From CANDOC01 sp965261725 (GTDB taxonomy: Bacteria > Pseudomonadota > Gammaproteobacteria > Pseudomonadales > Endozoicomonadaceae), in the NCBI GenBank assembly GCA_965261725.1, contig CBDHDU010000034.1:186001-250000 (forward strand): a stretch of DNA of 64,000 nucleotides, read 5' to 3'. The position numbers were made by a program, and so were the translations under genes. The notes under the pieces were generated by a model. The model was given only the letters and a program-made list of their open reading frames with translations, was not told the DNA's origin and searched no databases. Shown here piece by piece: positions 25,885 to 35,557 of this stretch (the first letter of the stretch is position 1; each line of letters begins with the position of its first letter).

Positions 25885-26829
25885 CTACTGAATCCGTAAA
25901 ACATCCCGGTAAATCTGGTTCTTGGTCAGGAGCCAGGTTTTTTCGGCGGAACTGCCTTCCAGAATGGCAATCGATGACTGGGTCGCTTCGAAAGTTTTTA
26001 AAGCATCCAGCAGTGATGTTTCTGGATGTAATACGGCAATATCCCGCGAGAGTGAGCCGACCTTAATATGGTCGGCACCGCTTACCAGCTGGTGAGCGAT
26101 ATGGCGATAAAGAACAACGCCGCAGGGCTGACTGCGTTTTGTGACGATATAGCGTTTATCCGGCTGTTCTTTGAAAATGGGGTGAAGCTCAGCCAGAGTA
26201 GAATCAGCAGATATCCAGTTTTTGGTAAGCGGTTCGGAAGGTAGTTCTGCAATGGTACGGTGCCTCAAATCCAGAACCTGTTCAGCCATTTTCCGCTCTT
26301 TCTTACCAATAACACCGGATTTGCCGAAATGCTTGAGAATAAACTTAAGTTCTGCCCGGCTGAGTTTGCTGTGATTTTCTTTTCGAAACAGGCGGACCCA
26401 AATCAAGGTTATCCACAACATGGGTTTTAATATCAGGCATATTTTCCTGACGGCCCCCGCACTGTTGATCATAATGCGGTCTGCAAACTGTACTGCAATC
26501 AGTTTGGGCAGTACCTTGGCGAAAACCAGCATGCCGTAGGTTAAGAGGCCTGTGAATATTGCCAGCCCGGTTTCCTGAAAAAGTTCTCCGGCCATTGCGC
26601 CAATGACTGAACTTCCTGCGATACTGATGAGGGTAATCAGGATGACCATTGATGAAAGGTGAGCATCTTTATGGTGAATCACATAGCGGATGTCTTCTTC
26701 GTTTGATGGCTTGTGTTGCAGGATATAAGCCAGCCGGAGTTCATCAATGTAAATAATGGCAGATTCGATAACAGAAAAGACGGCAGTCAGCAGAATTAAT
26801 AAGGTTGTTAAACCTGCTATCTCCAGCAT
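25885..26829 (-). CDS. CNNM/CorC-like membrane protein (DUF21 plus CBS region)
   Basis: The 314-residue protein has an N-terminal DUF21 transmembrane domain with three or four helices: LTTLLILLTAVFSVIESAIIYIDELRL, HLSSMVILITLISIAGSSVIGAMAGELF and YGMLVFAKVLPKLIAVQFADRI. A soluble part follows with ELKFILKHFGKSGVIGKKERKMAEQVLDLRHRTIAEL and a weak CBS pair. The family is linked to Mg2+/Co2+ efflux or resistance. The transporter fragment ends 6 bp away on the other strand. Confidence 0.85.
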   Translation of the reverse strand: MLEIAGLTTLLILLTAVFSVIESAIIYIDELRLAYILQHKPSNEEDIRYVIHHKDAHLSSMVILITLISIAGSSVIGAMAGELFQETGLAIFTGLLTYGMLVFAKVLPKLIAVQFADRIMINSAGAVRKICLILKPMLWITLIWVRLFRKENHSKLSRAELKFILKHFGKSGVIGKKERKMAEQVLDLRHRTIAELPSEPLTKNWISADSTLAELHPIFKEQPDKRYIVTKRSQPCGVVLYRHIAHQLVSGADHIKVGSLSRDIAVLHPETSLLDALKTFEATQSSIAILEGSSAEKTWLLTKNQIYRDVLRIQ

Positions 26830-26931
26830 TGCTTCCTCCTTGAAACACTACTGTTAATATATCGACAGTTTGCGCCTTTTCTGTAGTTTTTGTCATCCTT
26901 TTATTTGCTTTTATACACAATACGTCATTAT

Positions 26932-27552
26932 CTAAACGGCTTCTGTCGCTTCTTCGTTGTGTTCATCTTTTATTGTCATTGCCTTTAACATATCAACAGC
27001 TGATTGCATCATATCGTCTAGTGATGATTTGAAATCATCCAGATACCACTGAACATAGCAACCATGAATCAGTGCCAGAATAGCAACGCTCATCTCGGGT
27101 GTCAGCGTAAAACGGTCGGTTGAAAGCTTGATAACAATGCTCTCCTGATACTGCTTCCAGGCCTGAGCGACAAGTTTACGCACTTCCGGTGCCCGTTGTG
27201 GTGTTAACACCAGATTGAGGATAACAGCCAGTGCTTTTTTATTATTTTCAAAGGCTCCGGTTACGTACTCCAGTATTTCTGACAGACGATCGACCGGACA
27301 TTCGCTGCTAAGCGGTGCGCCCAGCACTTCCTGTTCAAGACGATAAAAAATAGTCTGGAGTGCTTCAGTTACCAGTAAGTCTTTACTGCCGAAATGCCAG
27401 AGAATACTGCTTTTGGCGATGCCTGCCTCTTTGGCAATGCGGTCGAGGGAGACAGTCTGATAATCTTCTGCCTGTAGCAGATTCATCGTCGTTTCAAGAA
27501 TCCGCTTTTTGCTGAGTGCGCCGCGGCGGTTAGTCGTTGCAATTTCATTCAT
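26932..27552 (-). CDS. TetR/AcrR family transcriptional regulator
   Basis: The 206-residue protein has an N-terminal helix-turn-helix of the TetR type (RILETTMNLLQAEDYQTVSLDRIAKEAGIAKSSILWHFGSKDLLVTEAL, about 18-66) and a helical ligand-binding C-terminus. Its target is not evident: the gene stands alone next to an IS1380 insertion and is codirectional with the CNNM-like gene 100 bp downstream. Confidence 0.9.
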   Translation of the reverse strand: MNEIATTNRRGALSKKRILETTMNLLQAEDYQTVSLDRIAKEAGIAKSSILWHFGSKDLLVTEALQTIFYRLEQEVLGAPLSSECPVDRLSEILEYVTGAFENNKKALAVILNLVLTPQRAPEVRKLVAQAWKQYQESIVIKLSTDRFTLTPEMSVAILALIHGCYVQWYLDDFKSSLDDMMQSAVDMLKAMTIKDEHNEEATEAV

Positions 27553-27617
27553 TTGTAATACATATTCTTTGAGATATTGCTGAGTTGCATACTACACGAC
27601 AAGTGGTTTTTATTTAA

Positions 27618-29236
27618 CCTGAAAACATAGTCAAACTGATTTGATTATGCTTGCGAGGATGGCATAGATTGTACCGACCATTCAGTCCATAACAGGAAAT
27701 ATAACTGAGAGAATAATAACCTGAATCCGTGAGTTCGTGGCCATTGAATTTGCCAAAAAGCCAGTAATAGCAGCATATGTAGGCTAATATTTGCTCATCT
27801 AGATTTTCACCATATAAGTGAATTTTTGTGGAACTAAAATTTGAGCAATCCGACACGGAATTTTATACTCCGGCAGCGGGTCTGTGCTTTGTCGGTGATG
27901 CCCTGAACAAGAAAACATCTTTAAAAAAGTCATTGCGTTCTATCAAGAAGCGCCATGGCATCCCTAATATTGATCTGGTTCGAGCTTTTATCGGCCTGTT
28001 GGCCTTAGGCAAAACTGATTTTGATGCCATTGATAATTATCGCCATGATGATTGGTTCAAGCGCAGCATGGGCATTAAACAAATGCCGTCCGCCAGCCGG
28101 CTTCGCCAGCGTTTTAATGAAGATGCCACCCAACTGATTCCGTTAATTGAAGAAGCGCTTCCCGAACTGTTGTTGGAACTGGGCGCGCCGATCTCTCCGC
28201 TTTCAAAAGAACTGGATCACCTTCAGCATATCCCACTGGATATAGACGTTACTCCGCAAGATAACAGCAGAACCCAAAAAGAAGGTTCTCAGTGGACATA
28301 CAAACACTTCCATGGCTTCGCCCCGATTATGTCTTATGTAGGGAAAGAAGGATGGTGCATAGGAGCTGAGCTTCGCCCTGGCTCACAACATTCCCAGAAT
28401 GATTTTGTACCTTTCCTGAACACGGTATTGCACAGACTTCGTCGCGTAACCCGGACCTCGGTATTACTGCGACTCGACAGCGGGCATGACGCAGAAGACA
28501 CTCGCAGAGAGATAGCGGATCACAGCAATGTTGATCACATAATCAAGCTCAATCCACGCAAGCAATATACCGTTACTGCCTGGCTGCCAACCTTTGAGGA
28601 AAAAGGCGTGCAGTGGGATGAGCTTCGCCCTGGAAAAACCTGTGCGACACTCTCGATCATCCATGAAACCGACTACGGCCAACAACGGCTTATTATCCGT
28701 ATTATCAAGCGTACTACCGACTCGGTTGGTCAGTATTTTTTAGCACCGGACTACGAGCTGGAGGGTTGGTGGACGACACTAGATGAGGCTGAATATAGTG
28801 ATGATAATGTCATATTGCTTTATGAAGATCATGCGACCAGCGAACAGTTTCACAGTGAGTTCAAGACTGACATGGATCTTGAAAGACTGCCTTCAGGAAA
28901 ATTTGATACCAATGATCTTGTAATGTGCCTTGGTGCGGTGGCTTACAACATTTTACGTTACATGGGGCAAACCTGCCTGACCGGCCCTAACTCACCTGTT
29001 CGTCACAAAGCGCAGCGTCGTAGAATTAAGACAGTTATGCAGGAACTGATCTACCAGTCAGCGCGATTATTAGAACGAGGTCGTCAGTTTATTCTGCGTT
29101 TTGGTCGTCACAGTCCCGGATTATCCGCCTTCATGGGGCTCTTTCCTGAAAAACAGCTCTGTTAGCTGATCCTATTCTTTTAACGGTTGAATGGAGAGAT
29201 GCTGCTTATGCTGGCAGGATTTCATTCATATTCAGG
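27618..29236 (+). mobile_element. IS1380-family insertion sequence (ends approximate)
   Basis: A full-length IS1380 transposase is flanked by candidate ends CCTGAA (27618) and TTCAGG (ending 29236), giving about 1.6 kb, normal for the family. The inverted match is short, and no clear target duplication was seen (TTTAA on the left, GTTGA on the right), so the exact ends are tentative. Confidence 0.55.
27828..29165 (+). CDS. IS1380 family transposase
   Basis: The 445-residue DDE transposase has IS1380 features: PLDIDVTPQDNS (first Asp), VLLRLDSGHDAEDT (second Asp) and YEDHATSEQFHSEFKTDMDLERLPSGKFDTNDL (catalytic Glu region). The frame is intact and could be active. It is inserted between the TetR gene and a truncated oxidoreductase gene. 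Confidence 0.9.
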   Translation: MELKFEQSDTEFYTPAAGLCFVGDALNKKTSLKKSLRSIKKRHGIPNIDLVRAFIGLLALGKTDFDAIDNYRHDDWFKRSMGIKQMPSASRLRQRFNEDATQLIPLIEEALPELLLELGAPISPLSKELDHLQHIPLDIDVTPQDNSRTQKEGSQWTYKHFHGFAPIMSYVGKEGWCIGAELRPGSQHSQNDFVPFLNTVLHRLRRVTRTSVLLRLDSGHDAEDTRREIADHSNVDHIIKLNPRKQYTVTAWLPTFEEKGVQWDELRPGKTCATLSIIHETDYGQQRLIIRIIKRTTDSVGQYFLAPDYELEGWWTTLDEAEYSDDNVILLYEDHATSEQFHSEFKTDMDLERLPSGKFDTNDLVMCLGAVAYNILRYMGQTCLTGPNSPVRHKAQRRRIKTVMQELIYQSARLLERGRQFILRFGRHSPGLSAFMGLFPEKQLC

Positions 29237-29399
29237 GTTGAAATTCCCCAACATCATTTAAATACATGCTGATTTTTTTGACTTTGCTTTACCATTCTCT
29301 GGCAAGTTTCAAAAAAACATAACCCTATTCTGTAGGTTTGAATCCATGGGTTGAAAAAGCTTCTCTATAATCAAGAAGTCACGGATTCAGGAATAAGAA

Positions 29400-29639
29400 A
29401 TGAACAGTTTTGATTATATTGTTGTGGGCGCTGGCCCAGCTGGTAGTGTCATGGCGAGTCGTTTGTCAGAGATTAACCTCACCTCTGCATGCTTGCTGGA
29501 AGCCGGTGCCCCCGATAAGTCACCCATGATTAGCCTGCCAGCGGGCATGGGCTATGTTTCTTGCTGTATGGATAAAGGCTCTAAGGTTATCCGTTGTGGT
29601 TGTTGTCAGTATGCTGTATTAATGCCCAAGCTAAAATAA
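29400..29639 (+). pseudogene. N-terminal remnant of a GMC-family FAD oxidoreductase
   Basis: The first 52 residues (FDYIVVGAGPAGSVMASRLSE onward, then CLLEAGAPDKSPMISLPAG) are a clear GMC oxidoreductase FAD-binding N-terminus, as in choline dehydrogenase-like enzymes of about 530 residues. After PAGMGY the sequence turns into Cys-rich unrelated residues and stops at 79. The rest of the gene is missing; the fucosyltransferase gene begins 25 bp later. Confidence 0.8.
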
Positions 29640-29663
29640 AAACTCAATTAATCAGATGTTTCC

Positions 29664-30554
29664 ATGATCATTGCCCGCCCGATTGGTGGTCTGGCTAACC
29701 AGATGAGTGTCTATGCAGCAGGCCGGATGCTGGCTGAGTATCATGCTGTGCCATTGAAGATCGATCTTTCCGGTCTGAATAATTATAATCTCTGGGATTA
29801 TGAGCTGGATAAATTATCCATTAAAGCTGAAATTGCCACTGGTGAGGAAATTAAAGCCGTCTGCCGAACCACTAACAGCCAGTTTCTGGAAAAGCTGAAA
29901 GATAAAATAAGAAAGAAATTCCATATTCATATGCATGTCTACCGGGAATGGCTACTGGCTTATGACCCTGGTTTTTTGTCACTGCCTGATGATATGTACC
30001 TGGGCGGTTCATTCCCAAGTGTTCAGTACTGCCATCCGGTGCGGCATTTATTGCAGGATGAATTTCAGGTGAGTTTTCCCCTGAGTGAAGCCACTCAGGC
30101 TTGGGAAACGAAAATGCAGGCCTGTCACTCTGTTTCACTGCATATTCGCAGAGGGGATTACGCTAATAACCCGAGTACCCGCTCCTATCACGGTTTGCTT
30201 GATCTGGGCTATTACCGGAAATCAATTGAGCATATGGAGCTGCACGTTGAATCGCCGGAGTTTTTTATTTTTTCGGATGACCTTGAGTGGGTGCGGGATA
30301 ACCTGACCAGCGACAGCAAAATGCATTTTGTGGATGCGAATGGTCCGGAGAATGGTTATCAGGATTATCATCTGATGCAGCAGTGTAAGCATCATATCAT
30401 TGCCAACAGTGGCTTCAGCCGCTGGCCGGCGTATCTGAACGATTACAGTGATAAGATTGTTTGTATGCCGGAGACTTGGTTTCAGCGGGATTTTCCACAG
30501 GTGGATGCGGGACCGTTGGAGTGGGTGCGGATTGAGAATAGTTCACATACATAG
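29664..30554 (+). CDS. Alpha-1,2-fucosyltransferase family glycosyltransferase (GT11)
   Basis: The 296-residue protein fits family GT11. It has the N-terminal GGLANQM motif (8-14), the GDP-fucose-binding HIRRGDY (160-166), FFIFSDDLEWV and HHIIANSGFSRWPAYLN (usually IIANSTFSWWGAWLN). It would transfer fucose onto a surface glycan or O-antigen. It stands alone, without other glycan genes, next to a truncated oxidoreductase, which suggests horizontal acquisition. The substrate is unknown. Confidence 0.88.
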   Translation: MIIARPIGGLANQMSVYAAGRMLAEYHAVPLKIDLSGLNNYNLWDYELDKLSIKAEIATGEEIKAVCRTTNSQFLEKLKDKIRKKFHIHMHVYREWLLAYDPGFLSLPDDMYLGGSFPSVQYCHPVRHLLQDEFQVSFPLSEATQAWETKMQACHSVSLHIRRGDYANNPSTRSYHGLLDLGYYRKSIEHMELHVESPEFFIFSDDLEWVRDNLTSDSKMHFVDANGPENGYQDYHLMQQCKHHIIANSGFSRWPAYLNDYSDKIVCMPETWFQRDFPQVDAGPLEWVRIENSSHT

Positions 30555-30575
30555 TGCTATGGAGCTATGTATGTG
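30544..30575. terminator. Perfect 11-bp hairpin at the end of the fucosyltransferase gene
   Basis: CACATACATAG and CTATGTATGTG pair perfectly around a 10-nt loop. The left arm includes the TAG stop codon. It sits between two convergent genes, so it may protect or end both transcripts, although no T-run follows. Confidence 0.5.
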
Positions 30576-30604
30576 GAAGCGGTGACTGCTGCAGGTCATT
30601 CGGA

Positions 30605-31393
30605 TTAGCTGGGAATCTGATGCATTATCTGGCTGACGTGAAACCATCCTATTGTTTGTTCCAGCCGCTGAAGGGTATCGATAAAGTCCTGAGTACGACT
30701 GTCACATGCAACATAACCGTAGCGGCTTGCTGCGGTTAGAACCTCTGGGTCGTCATCAAAGAAGAATACGTCTTGTGGTTTGTACATAGGCCGGTGTCCT
30801 CTGGAAAAGCAGCCTCGATTACGTTCAGTTGAAAGACTTAATATACGGCTGACTGTTTCAGCTTTGTTTCTGTCGATGGTGATACCATGCACTTCTTTGC
30901 CTATCATCTCCCCTGTGATAATCGTCATATGGATCAGTAAATCAGCTGTAGCGCCCAGCTTTACACTAAAAAAAGCACGAATAGCCCCCGAGCTCCAATG
31001 ACCATGGGTGTACACTATGATTTTGATATTTCCATTTACTACTTCATTTATAGTTGTATAGTCGCAAAGGGCGGCTATCAACCTTTGCATTGGTTCAGTT
31101 GCCAGAGTCCACACCAAACCTTCAGGAGCCGGGCTGGCGCTTGTATCCCAGACACTTTGCATAGAGAACGAAGAGGCGCTTTCAGACCTGTTACTACCCG
31201 TCCGGGCATTAAAAATGCTTTCATCGAGTGTGTTTATCTGGCAAGGCGTTAGCAGCTTTTGGTATTGAGGGATGTCATTTAGGACGTCGGGTTTACCTTT
31301 GAATTTTTCAGAAAAATGGACGCCCTCTTGCTCTGTTTTGACTCTGTGCCATAGCGTTTGATCCATATCGAAGACCAGAACATAGCGTTTCAT
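30605..31393 (-). CDS. HAD-superfamily phosphatase-like protein
   Basis: The start chosen at 31393 gives 263 residues beginning MKRYVLVFDMDQTLWHR. DMDQT (D9, D11, T13) is the HAD nucleophile motif in the DxDxT form seen in FCP/SCP and MDP-1 phosphatases. Later motifs are IIVYTHGHWS (motif II Thr) and DVFFFDDDPEVL (motif IV Asp pair). A longer frame reaches 31558 but would run into the phoP gene. The 32-bp gap to the divergent phoP start implies overlapping promoters. The substrate is unknown. Confidence 0.75.
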   Translation of the reverse strand: MKRYVLVFDMDQTLWHRVKTEQEGVHFSEKFKGKPDVLNDIPQYQKLLTPCQINTLDESIFNARTGSNRSESASSFSMQSVWDTSASPAPEGLVWTLATEPMQRLIAALCDYTTINEVVNGNIKIIVYTHGHWSSGAIRAFFSVKLGATADLLIHMTIITGEMIGKEVHGITIDRNKAETVSRILSLSTERNRGCFSRGHRPMYKPQDVFFFDDDPEVLTAASRYGYVACDSRTQDFIDTLQRLEQTIGWFHVSQIMHQIPS

Positions 31394-31425
31394 ACCAGAA
31401 CTCTGTTGGACAAATATTGTTTGTA

Positions 31426-32100
31426 ATGAATATTTTAGTCGTAGAAGACGATCCGTTGCTGCGCCATCATCTTGATTATCAGCTAAAAGATAAGAATTGT
31501 CGTGTATGGGTTGTTGCTGAAGCTGTAACAGCATTACATATGGTGGAAGATTACTCACCTGAAGTTGCCATTATTGATTTGGGGTTACCCGACATGGACG
31601 GGTTGGAGCTGATTCGTCAGCTCAGAAAGAATGGGCATACGTTCCCGGTGCTGATTCTGACAGCGCGCGGAAACTGGCGGGATAAAGTTGAAGGGCTTGA
31701 AGCCGGTGCAGATGACTATCTTGTTAAACCTTTCCAGTTTGAAGAGCTAATGGCCCGATTACAGGCGCTGGTACGCCGGTCATCAGGTTTTTCCAGCCCA
31801 AGCATTGAAGCAGAACCTTTCAGACTGGATCTTTCCGGTAAACAGGCATGGGCACATAATCAGCAGATTGATTTGACGGCATATGAATACCGCCTGCTGG
31901 AATATCTGATGCGTTATCATCAGCAGGTTATATCCAAAAACCGTTTGGCGGAACAGCTACATGATGGTACTGACCGGGACAGCAATGTTGTCGAAGTGCT
32001 GGTGGCGAGGCTTCGGAAGAAGCTTGAGAAAGCCGGTGGGGTTAATCCGATTCAAACGGTAAGGGGACAGGGCTACCTGTTCAATTTACGCTGCCTATGA
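31426..32100 (+). CDS. phoP: PhoP-like OmpR-family response regulator
   Basis: Starting at the ATG at 31426 (MNILVVEDDPLLRHHL), the protein has 224 residues. The receiver domain has D51 in IIDLGLPDMDG and KPF near residue 101. The C-terminal winged helix contains LTAYEYRLLEYLMRYHQQVISKNRLAEQL and ETVRGQGYLF-like residues (QTVRGQGYLFNLR). Similarity to enterobacterial PhoP runs the whole length (ILVVED, LLRHHL, IDLGLPD, TARGNWRDKVEGLEAGADDY). The sensor gene follows with a 4-bp overlap (ATGA). It probably senses Mg2+, acid or host peptides through PhoQ. Confidence 0.9.
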   Translation: MNILVVEDDPLLRHHLDYQLKDKNCRVWVVAEAVTALHMVEDYSPEVAIIDLGLPDMDGLELIRQLRKNGHTFPVLILTARGNWRDKVEGLEAGADDYLVKPFQFEELMARLQALVRRSSGFSSPSIEAEPFRLDLSGKQAWAHNQQIDLTAYEYRLLEYLMRYHQQVISKNRLAEQLHDGTDRDSNVVEVLVARLRKKLEKAGGVNPIQTVRGQGYLFNLRCL

Positions 32101-33457
32101 ACTCATTGAAGACCCGCTTGCTGCTAACAACTGTCATTGTCCTGACCCTGTTTATTGTCATCATTGAGTTTGTTACGACTCAGGTGTTTGAAGATACCCT
32201 GCTTGAGTCTGTGCATGGCAGATTGGCAGCAGATGCCAGCGCGCTTGCTGTCGTTGCTCATAGTCGTCAGGGGCGGTTAATAATGCCTCAGAAACTGGGC
32301 CAGATATCTGAACTGCTCAGTCAGGGGCTAATATATGACAGTGAAAAAAAACTCATATGGCATACCGGCAAAGAGCTTGATTCAAGTTTTTCAACCCTTC
32401 CGAATTATGACCGGAATAGTACTGTACCTACGGTGGTAAATATTACAGGAGGTACGCCGTATTTTATTTATGGGTTAGATAAAACTATCGGGGGGGAAAT
32501 AGCAAACTTGATATCAGCATCGTAACTGTACAGCCAGCCAGTGAATACTATAAATCTGTCAGGCGTTTTGTTAACCGGTTAATTCTGTGGCTGACAGCAC
32601 TCTCTCTCGGTCTGCTATTAGCTATGTGGGTAGTCTTGCATACAGGGTTTAAACCGCTGAGGTTACTTGCGTCTCAGCTGGGAGAAATTGAGTCGGGATT
32701 ACGTGAGTCGCTAACGGGTGTTTATCCGAGAGAGCTGGTGAAATTAGTTAATGGACTGAACCGGCTGCTGCACAATGAGCGCAATCAGCGAGAACGTTAC
32801 AGAAATACGATGTCAGATCTTGCCCATAGTTTAAAAACTCCGTTGGCTGTTATGTCGAGTGCCTGCCAGACTCAGATTTTGCAGGAGCAGGGACAGAGTG
32901 TTGATACAGGTCATCTGGAAATGGAAAAGACAATTGTTGATCAGGTAGACAGAATGAACCAGATTGTCGGTTATCAACTTCAGCGGGCTTTGGTCGGCAG
33001 AAAGACATTACAGAAAACGCCCGTTAAAGTTGAGCCTGCCGTGCGTCGTTTATGCCAGACACTTGAAAAGGTATATCGTCACAAGGACGTTATGTTACAG
33101 CTTGATTTGCAGAAAGGTAGCCACTTTATTGGTGATGAGCAGGACTTCATGGAGGTGATGGGTAATCTGCTCGACAATGCTTATCGTCTGTGTCTGGCTG
33201 AAGTGAAAGTCTCTGCTTTAACGATTCTGAAGAATAATCAGCGGGCTCTTTCTGTACAGGTTGAAGATGATGGTGGTGTACCTGAATATTTACGAAACAG
33301 AATACTGAAAAGAGGTCAGCGGGAAGACAGTCGTTCATCAGGACAGGGTATTGGTTTAGCGGTAGTGGTTGATATTGTCGAGAGCTATGAAGGAACTCTC
33401 GAAGTAGATGAATCTTCTTTGGGTGGGGCAATTTTCAGAGTCATCCTCCCACTATAA
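32097..33457 (+). pseudogene. phoQ: PhoQ-like sensor kinase, frameshifted at a G7 tract
   Basis: The gene is read in two frames. The first (32097-32525) gives the N-terminal helix and most of the periplasmic sensor. The second holds the end of the sensor, the second membrane helix (RLILWLTALSLGLLLAMWVV), HAMP, the His box MSDLAHSLKTPLAV and the ATPase (GNLLDNAYRLCLAEV; GQGIGLAVVVDIVESYEG). The frames meet at seven G residues, 32490-32496. One extra G would join them and restore a normal PhoQ of about 450 residues. The rest is well conserved, so this is either a recent mutation, a phase-variable tract or a sequencing error. Confidence 0.85.
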
Positions 33458-33508
33458 AATTTCCCGGCTTGCTACACTGTTGTTCTGAAGTACTGTATTG
33501 GGGGAGTT

Positions 33509-35557
33509 ATGCTTCAGGGGGGATTGTGCGTCCTTATGCTGTTTGTCCAGACTCTGGTATGGGCAAGAGTGGATATTCAGTACAGTCAGAGCCATTTGAC
33601 CCAATACATCCGTGTTGAGGCTGCAACGGAAGCGGCACCTACAGCGGGTTCTGATAGCGAATCCGAAAGACCGAAAATAGATGAATATCACACACTTGAA
33701 AAAGACTGGGAATATCAGGTTGGCTATATGTCTGGCTTCGGCGATTCCCGGCGCAGGATTTGTGTAAAATTTATCGGTGATATTCAGCAGCAAATCTTTC
33801 TTGAAAATAACCAGACTGAACATGATGTCAGCCCAGACTGCTATTTGAAACATTTATTTGGGGCTGGGAAATGTATGAATGAATTATCTTTGTCTGGGCA
33901 GACAAAATCATTTTTTGAAGAACAATTACAAATAATGGTTGTTTGCCTTAAAAATGGAAATGATTTAAAGATAAGGTTCTCTTCAAACGGTGAAATACAG
34001 CATGAAACGTTCAGTGATTTTATTAGCTGGCTGAATACAGTAGACCCTGACGAATCAGTATCCGTTCACAAGGAAATTGTAATCAGATCGTTCGGTGAGA
34101 AAGTTTCTGATAGGTTTCATCCAATTACCAATCATGAAGTTACAGGGCTCCTTCTTTTAAGTCTGCAGCCTGACGAATCTACAGGTTCACCAGAGCCAAC
34201 AGCTGAAAATGCTTCTTGTGGCACAGGTTGTTTGAAAGTTATTTCAGGTAATCGCCCGCAGCTTTTAAAATATACCCCTACCCAAACCAGTCGGGCGATG
34301 CGCTATATATCGGCTTCTCTGCATGCTTCCGGCTATTTGGGCAATGGTTATGATTCCACGTTGAATTATGACGTTTTTCGTGGAAATATTACCGATGCAA
34401 GTACTTATGCAACTGAACCTCAGACATGGACTCAATATGCAGTAGCCCAGACAAAGTCGTGGTTGTACTTACCTCATGTTAAAGAGTGCCTTGACCATGC
34501 TCTAAAGATGGATATGTTTGGAAAAACTGCTGAAGATACTGGGCATCATAGTAGCTGGTTGCGTATCCCTAGCTGTAAAGCGGCTTTGCCTTACATTAAA
34601 ACCAAGGCTGAGTATATTTTAAGCCATGAGCTGTTTTCAAAAGAAGACCCTGAAATTAAATTCCATGCGAAAAATGATACAGGTTGGTGTGATAGCCCTC
34701 TATCCAAGATTGCTTTAAGAGTAGTTCAACCCGGATCTCCTAAATCTTCAGTTGATGATTGTTTTTTTCGTGATATTGAAGATAGTGAAAAGTTTGATTT
34801 TACACATGTAAGTGATTTTGATTTTAAAGATGTCTCGCAAAATATTGTGGCGGATCTTCATAAGACGAACCAAAAGCATGCAGGTTTTCGGTGTAGCTAT
34901 ACCGGGTTGCGTTTTGTCGTTTTAGAAGATTCCTATCACCCGAATGAGTTGATTGTTGCATTTTCATGTTTGTTTGCCAGCAACAGGGAGTGGCATTTTG
35001 GTTCTATCAAGAATGTGGCATTTAATGGCGTGCAACTTGCCTCGCTGGTCTTGCAGCTTGGGCCACGCATATCTGTTTTTTATCCTCTTATTTATGAGCA
35101 GGCTCTTAGAGTCGTTGAAACAATAAAAGAACAGATGGGACAGATTGAAGGGAAAGACTACCAACGCATAACATTAGCTGGTTACTGCTTTGGCGGGTCA
35201 ATAGCCCAGTATGTAGGAGGTATGCAGGGGATCGAAACTTTTTGTGTAAACCCTTTTCCTCTGGGATTAGGACTGCAAAGAGATTTGGAGACAAAAATTG
35301 CAGATATGAGTCGTCATGTTACTAATTTATCGATAGAGCATGACTGGGTTAGCAATTTAATGGGAATGGATACATTCGTTACTCTGTATGACTCGAAGCT
35401 TGGTTTTAACAGAGCCCGGCTTTTTGGCAAGCGTTTTATGATACCCGCTTCAAAGAACGGGTATAACTTTTCTCAGCGTCATTTGCGTGTCCGGACTTCC
35501 AGCCTTCGCCATGCGCAGTGGTGTGTTCCTAAAGAAGTTAGAGATACAAGAAATTGA
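33509..35557 (+). CDS. Secreted alpha/beta-hydrolase-like protein with predicted Cys nucleophile
   Basis: The 682-residue protein has a signal peptide (MLQGGLCVLMLFVQTLVWA). The first 440 residues match no known family. The last 220 resemble a class-3-lipase fold: LIVAFSCLFASNREW, a helix, then the nucleophile elbow YQRITLAGYCFGGSIAQYVGG with C560 in G-Y-C-F-G where lipases have Ser. Cys at this position is known from dienelactone hydrolases. D612 and a His near 658-668 could complete a triad. It lies 51 bp after phoQ and may be co-regulated. Its substrate is unknown; a host-directed lipase-like role is speculation. Confidence 0.6.
   Translation: MLQGGLCVLMLFVQTLVWARVDIQYSQSHLTQYIRVEAATEAAPTAGSDSESERPKIDEYHTLEKDWEYQVGYMSGFGDSRRRICVKFIGDIQQQIFLENNQTEHDVSPDCYLKHLFGAGKCMNELSLSGQTKSFFEEQLQIMVVCLKNGNDLKIRFSSNGEIQHETFSDFISWLNTVDPDESVSVHKEIVIRSFGEKVSDRFHPITNHEVTGLLLLSLQPDESTGSPEPTAENASCGTGCLKVISGNRPQLLKYTPTQTSRAMRYISASLHASGYLGNGYDSTLNYDVFRGNITDASTYATEPQTWTQYAVAQTKSWLYLPHVKECLDHALKMDMFGKTAEDTGHHSSWLRIPSCKAALPYIKTKAEYILSHELFSKEDPEIKFHAKNDTGWCDSPLSKIALRVVQPGSPKSSVDDCFFRDIEDSEKFDFTHVSDFDFKDVSQNIVADLHKTNQKHAGFRCSYTGLRFVVLEDSYHPNELIVAFSCLFASNREWHFGSIKNVAFNGVQLASLVLQLGPRISVFYPLIYEQALRVVETIKEQMGQIEGKDYQRITLAGYCFGGSIAQYVGGMQGIETFCVNPFPLGLGLQRDLETKIADMSRHVTNLSIEHDWVSNLMGMDTFVTLYDSKLGFNRARLFGKRFMIPASKNGYNFSQRHLRVRTSSLRHAQWCVPKEVRDTRN

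Noticed and set aside
27610..29245. Exact target duplication for the IS1380 element
   Set aside because: Flanking bases at the best candidate ends do not match, so the duplication is not claimed.
31400..31425. PhoP box upstream of phoP
   Set aside because: Two TGTT-like half-sites are present but their spacing (14 bp) does not fit the 11-bp PhoP direct repeat.
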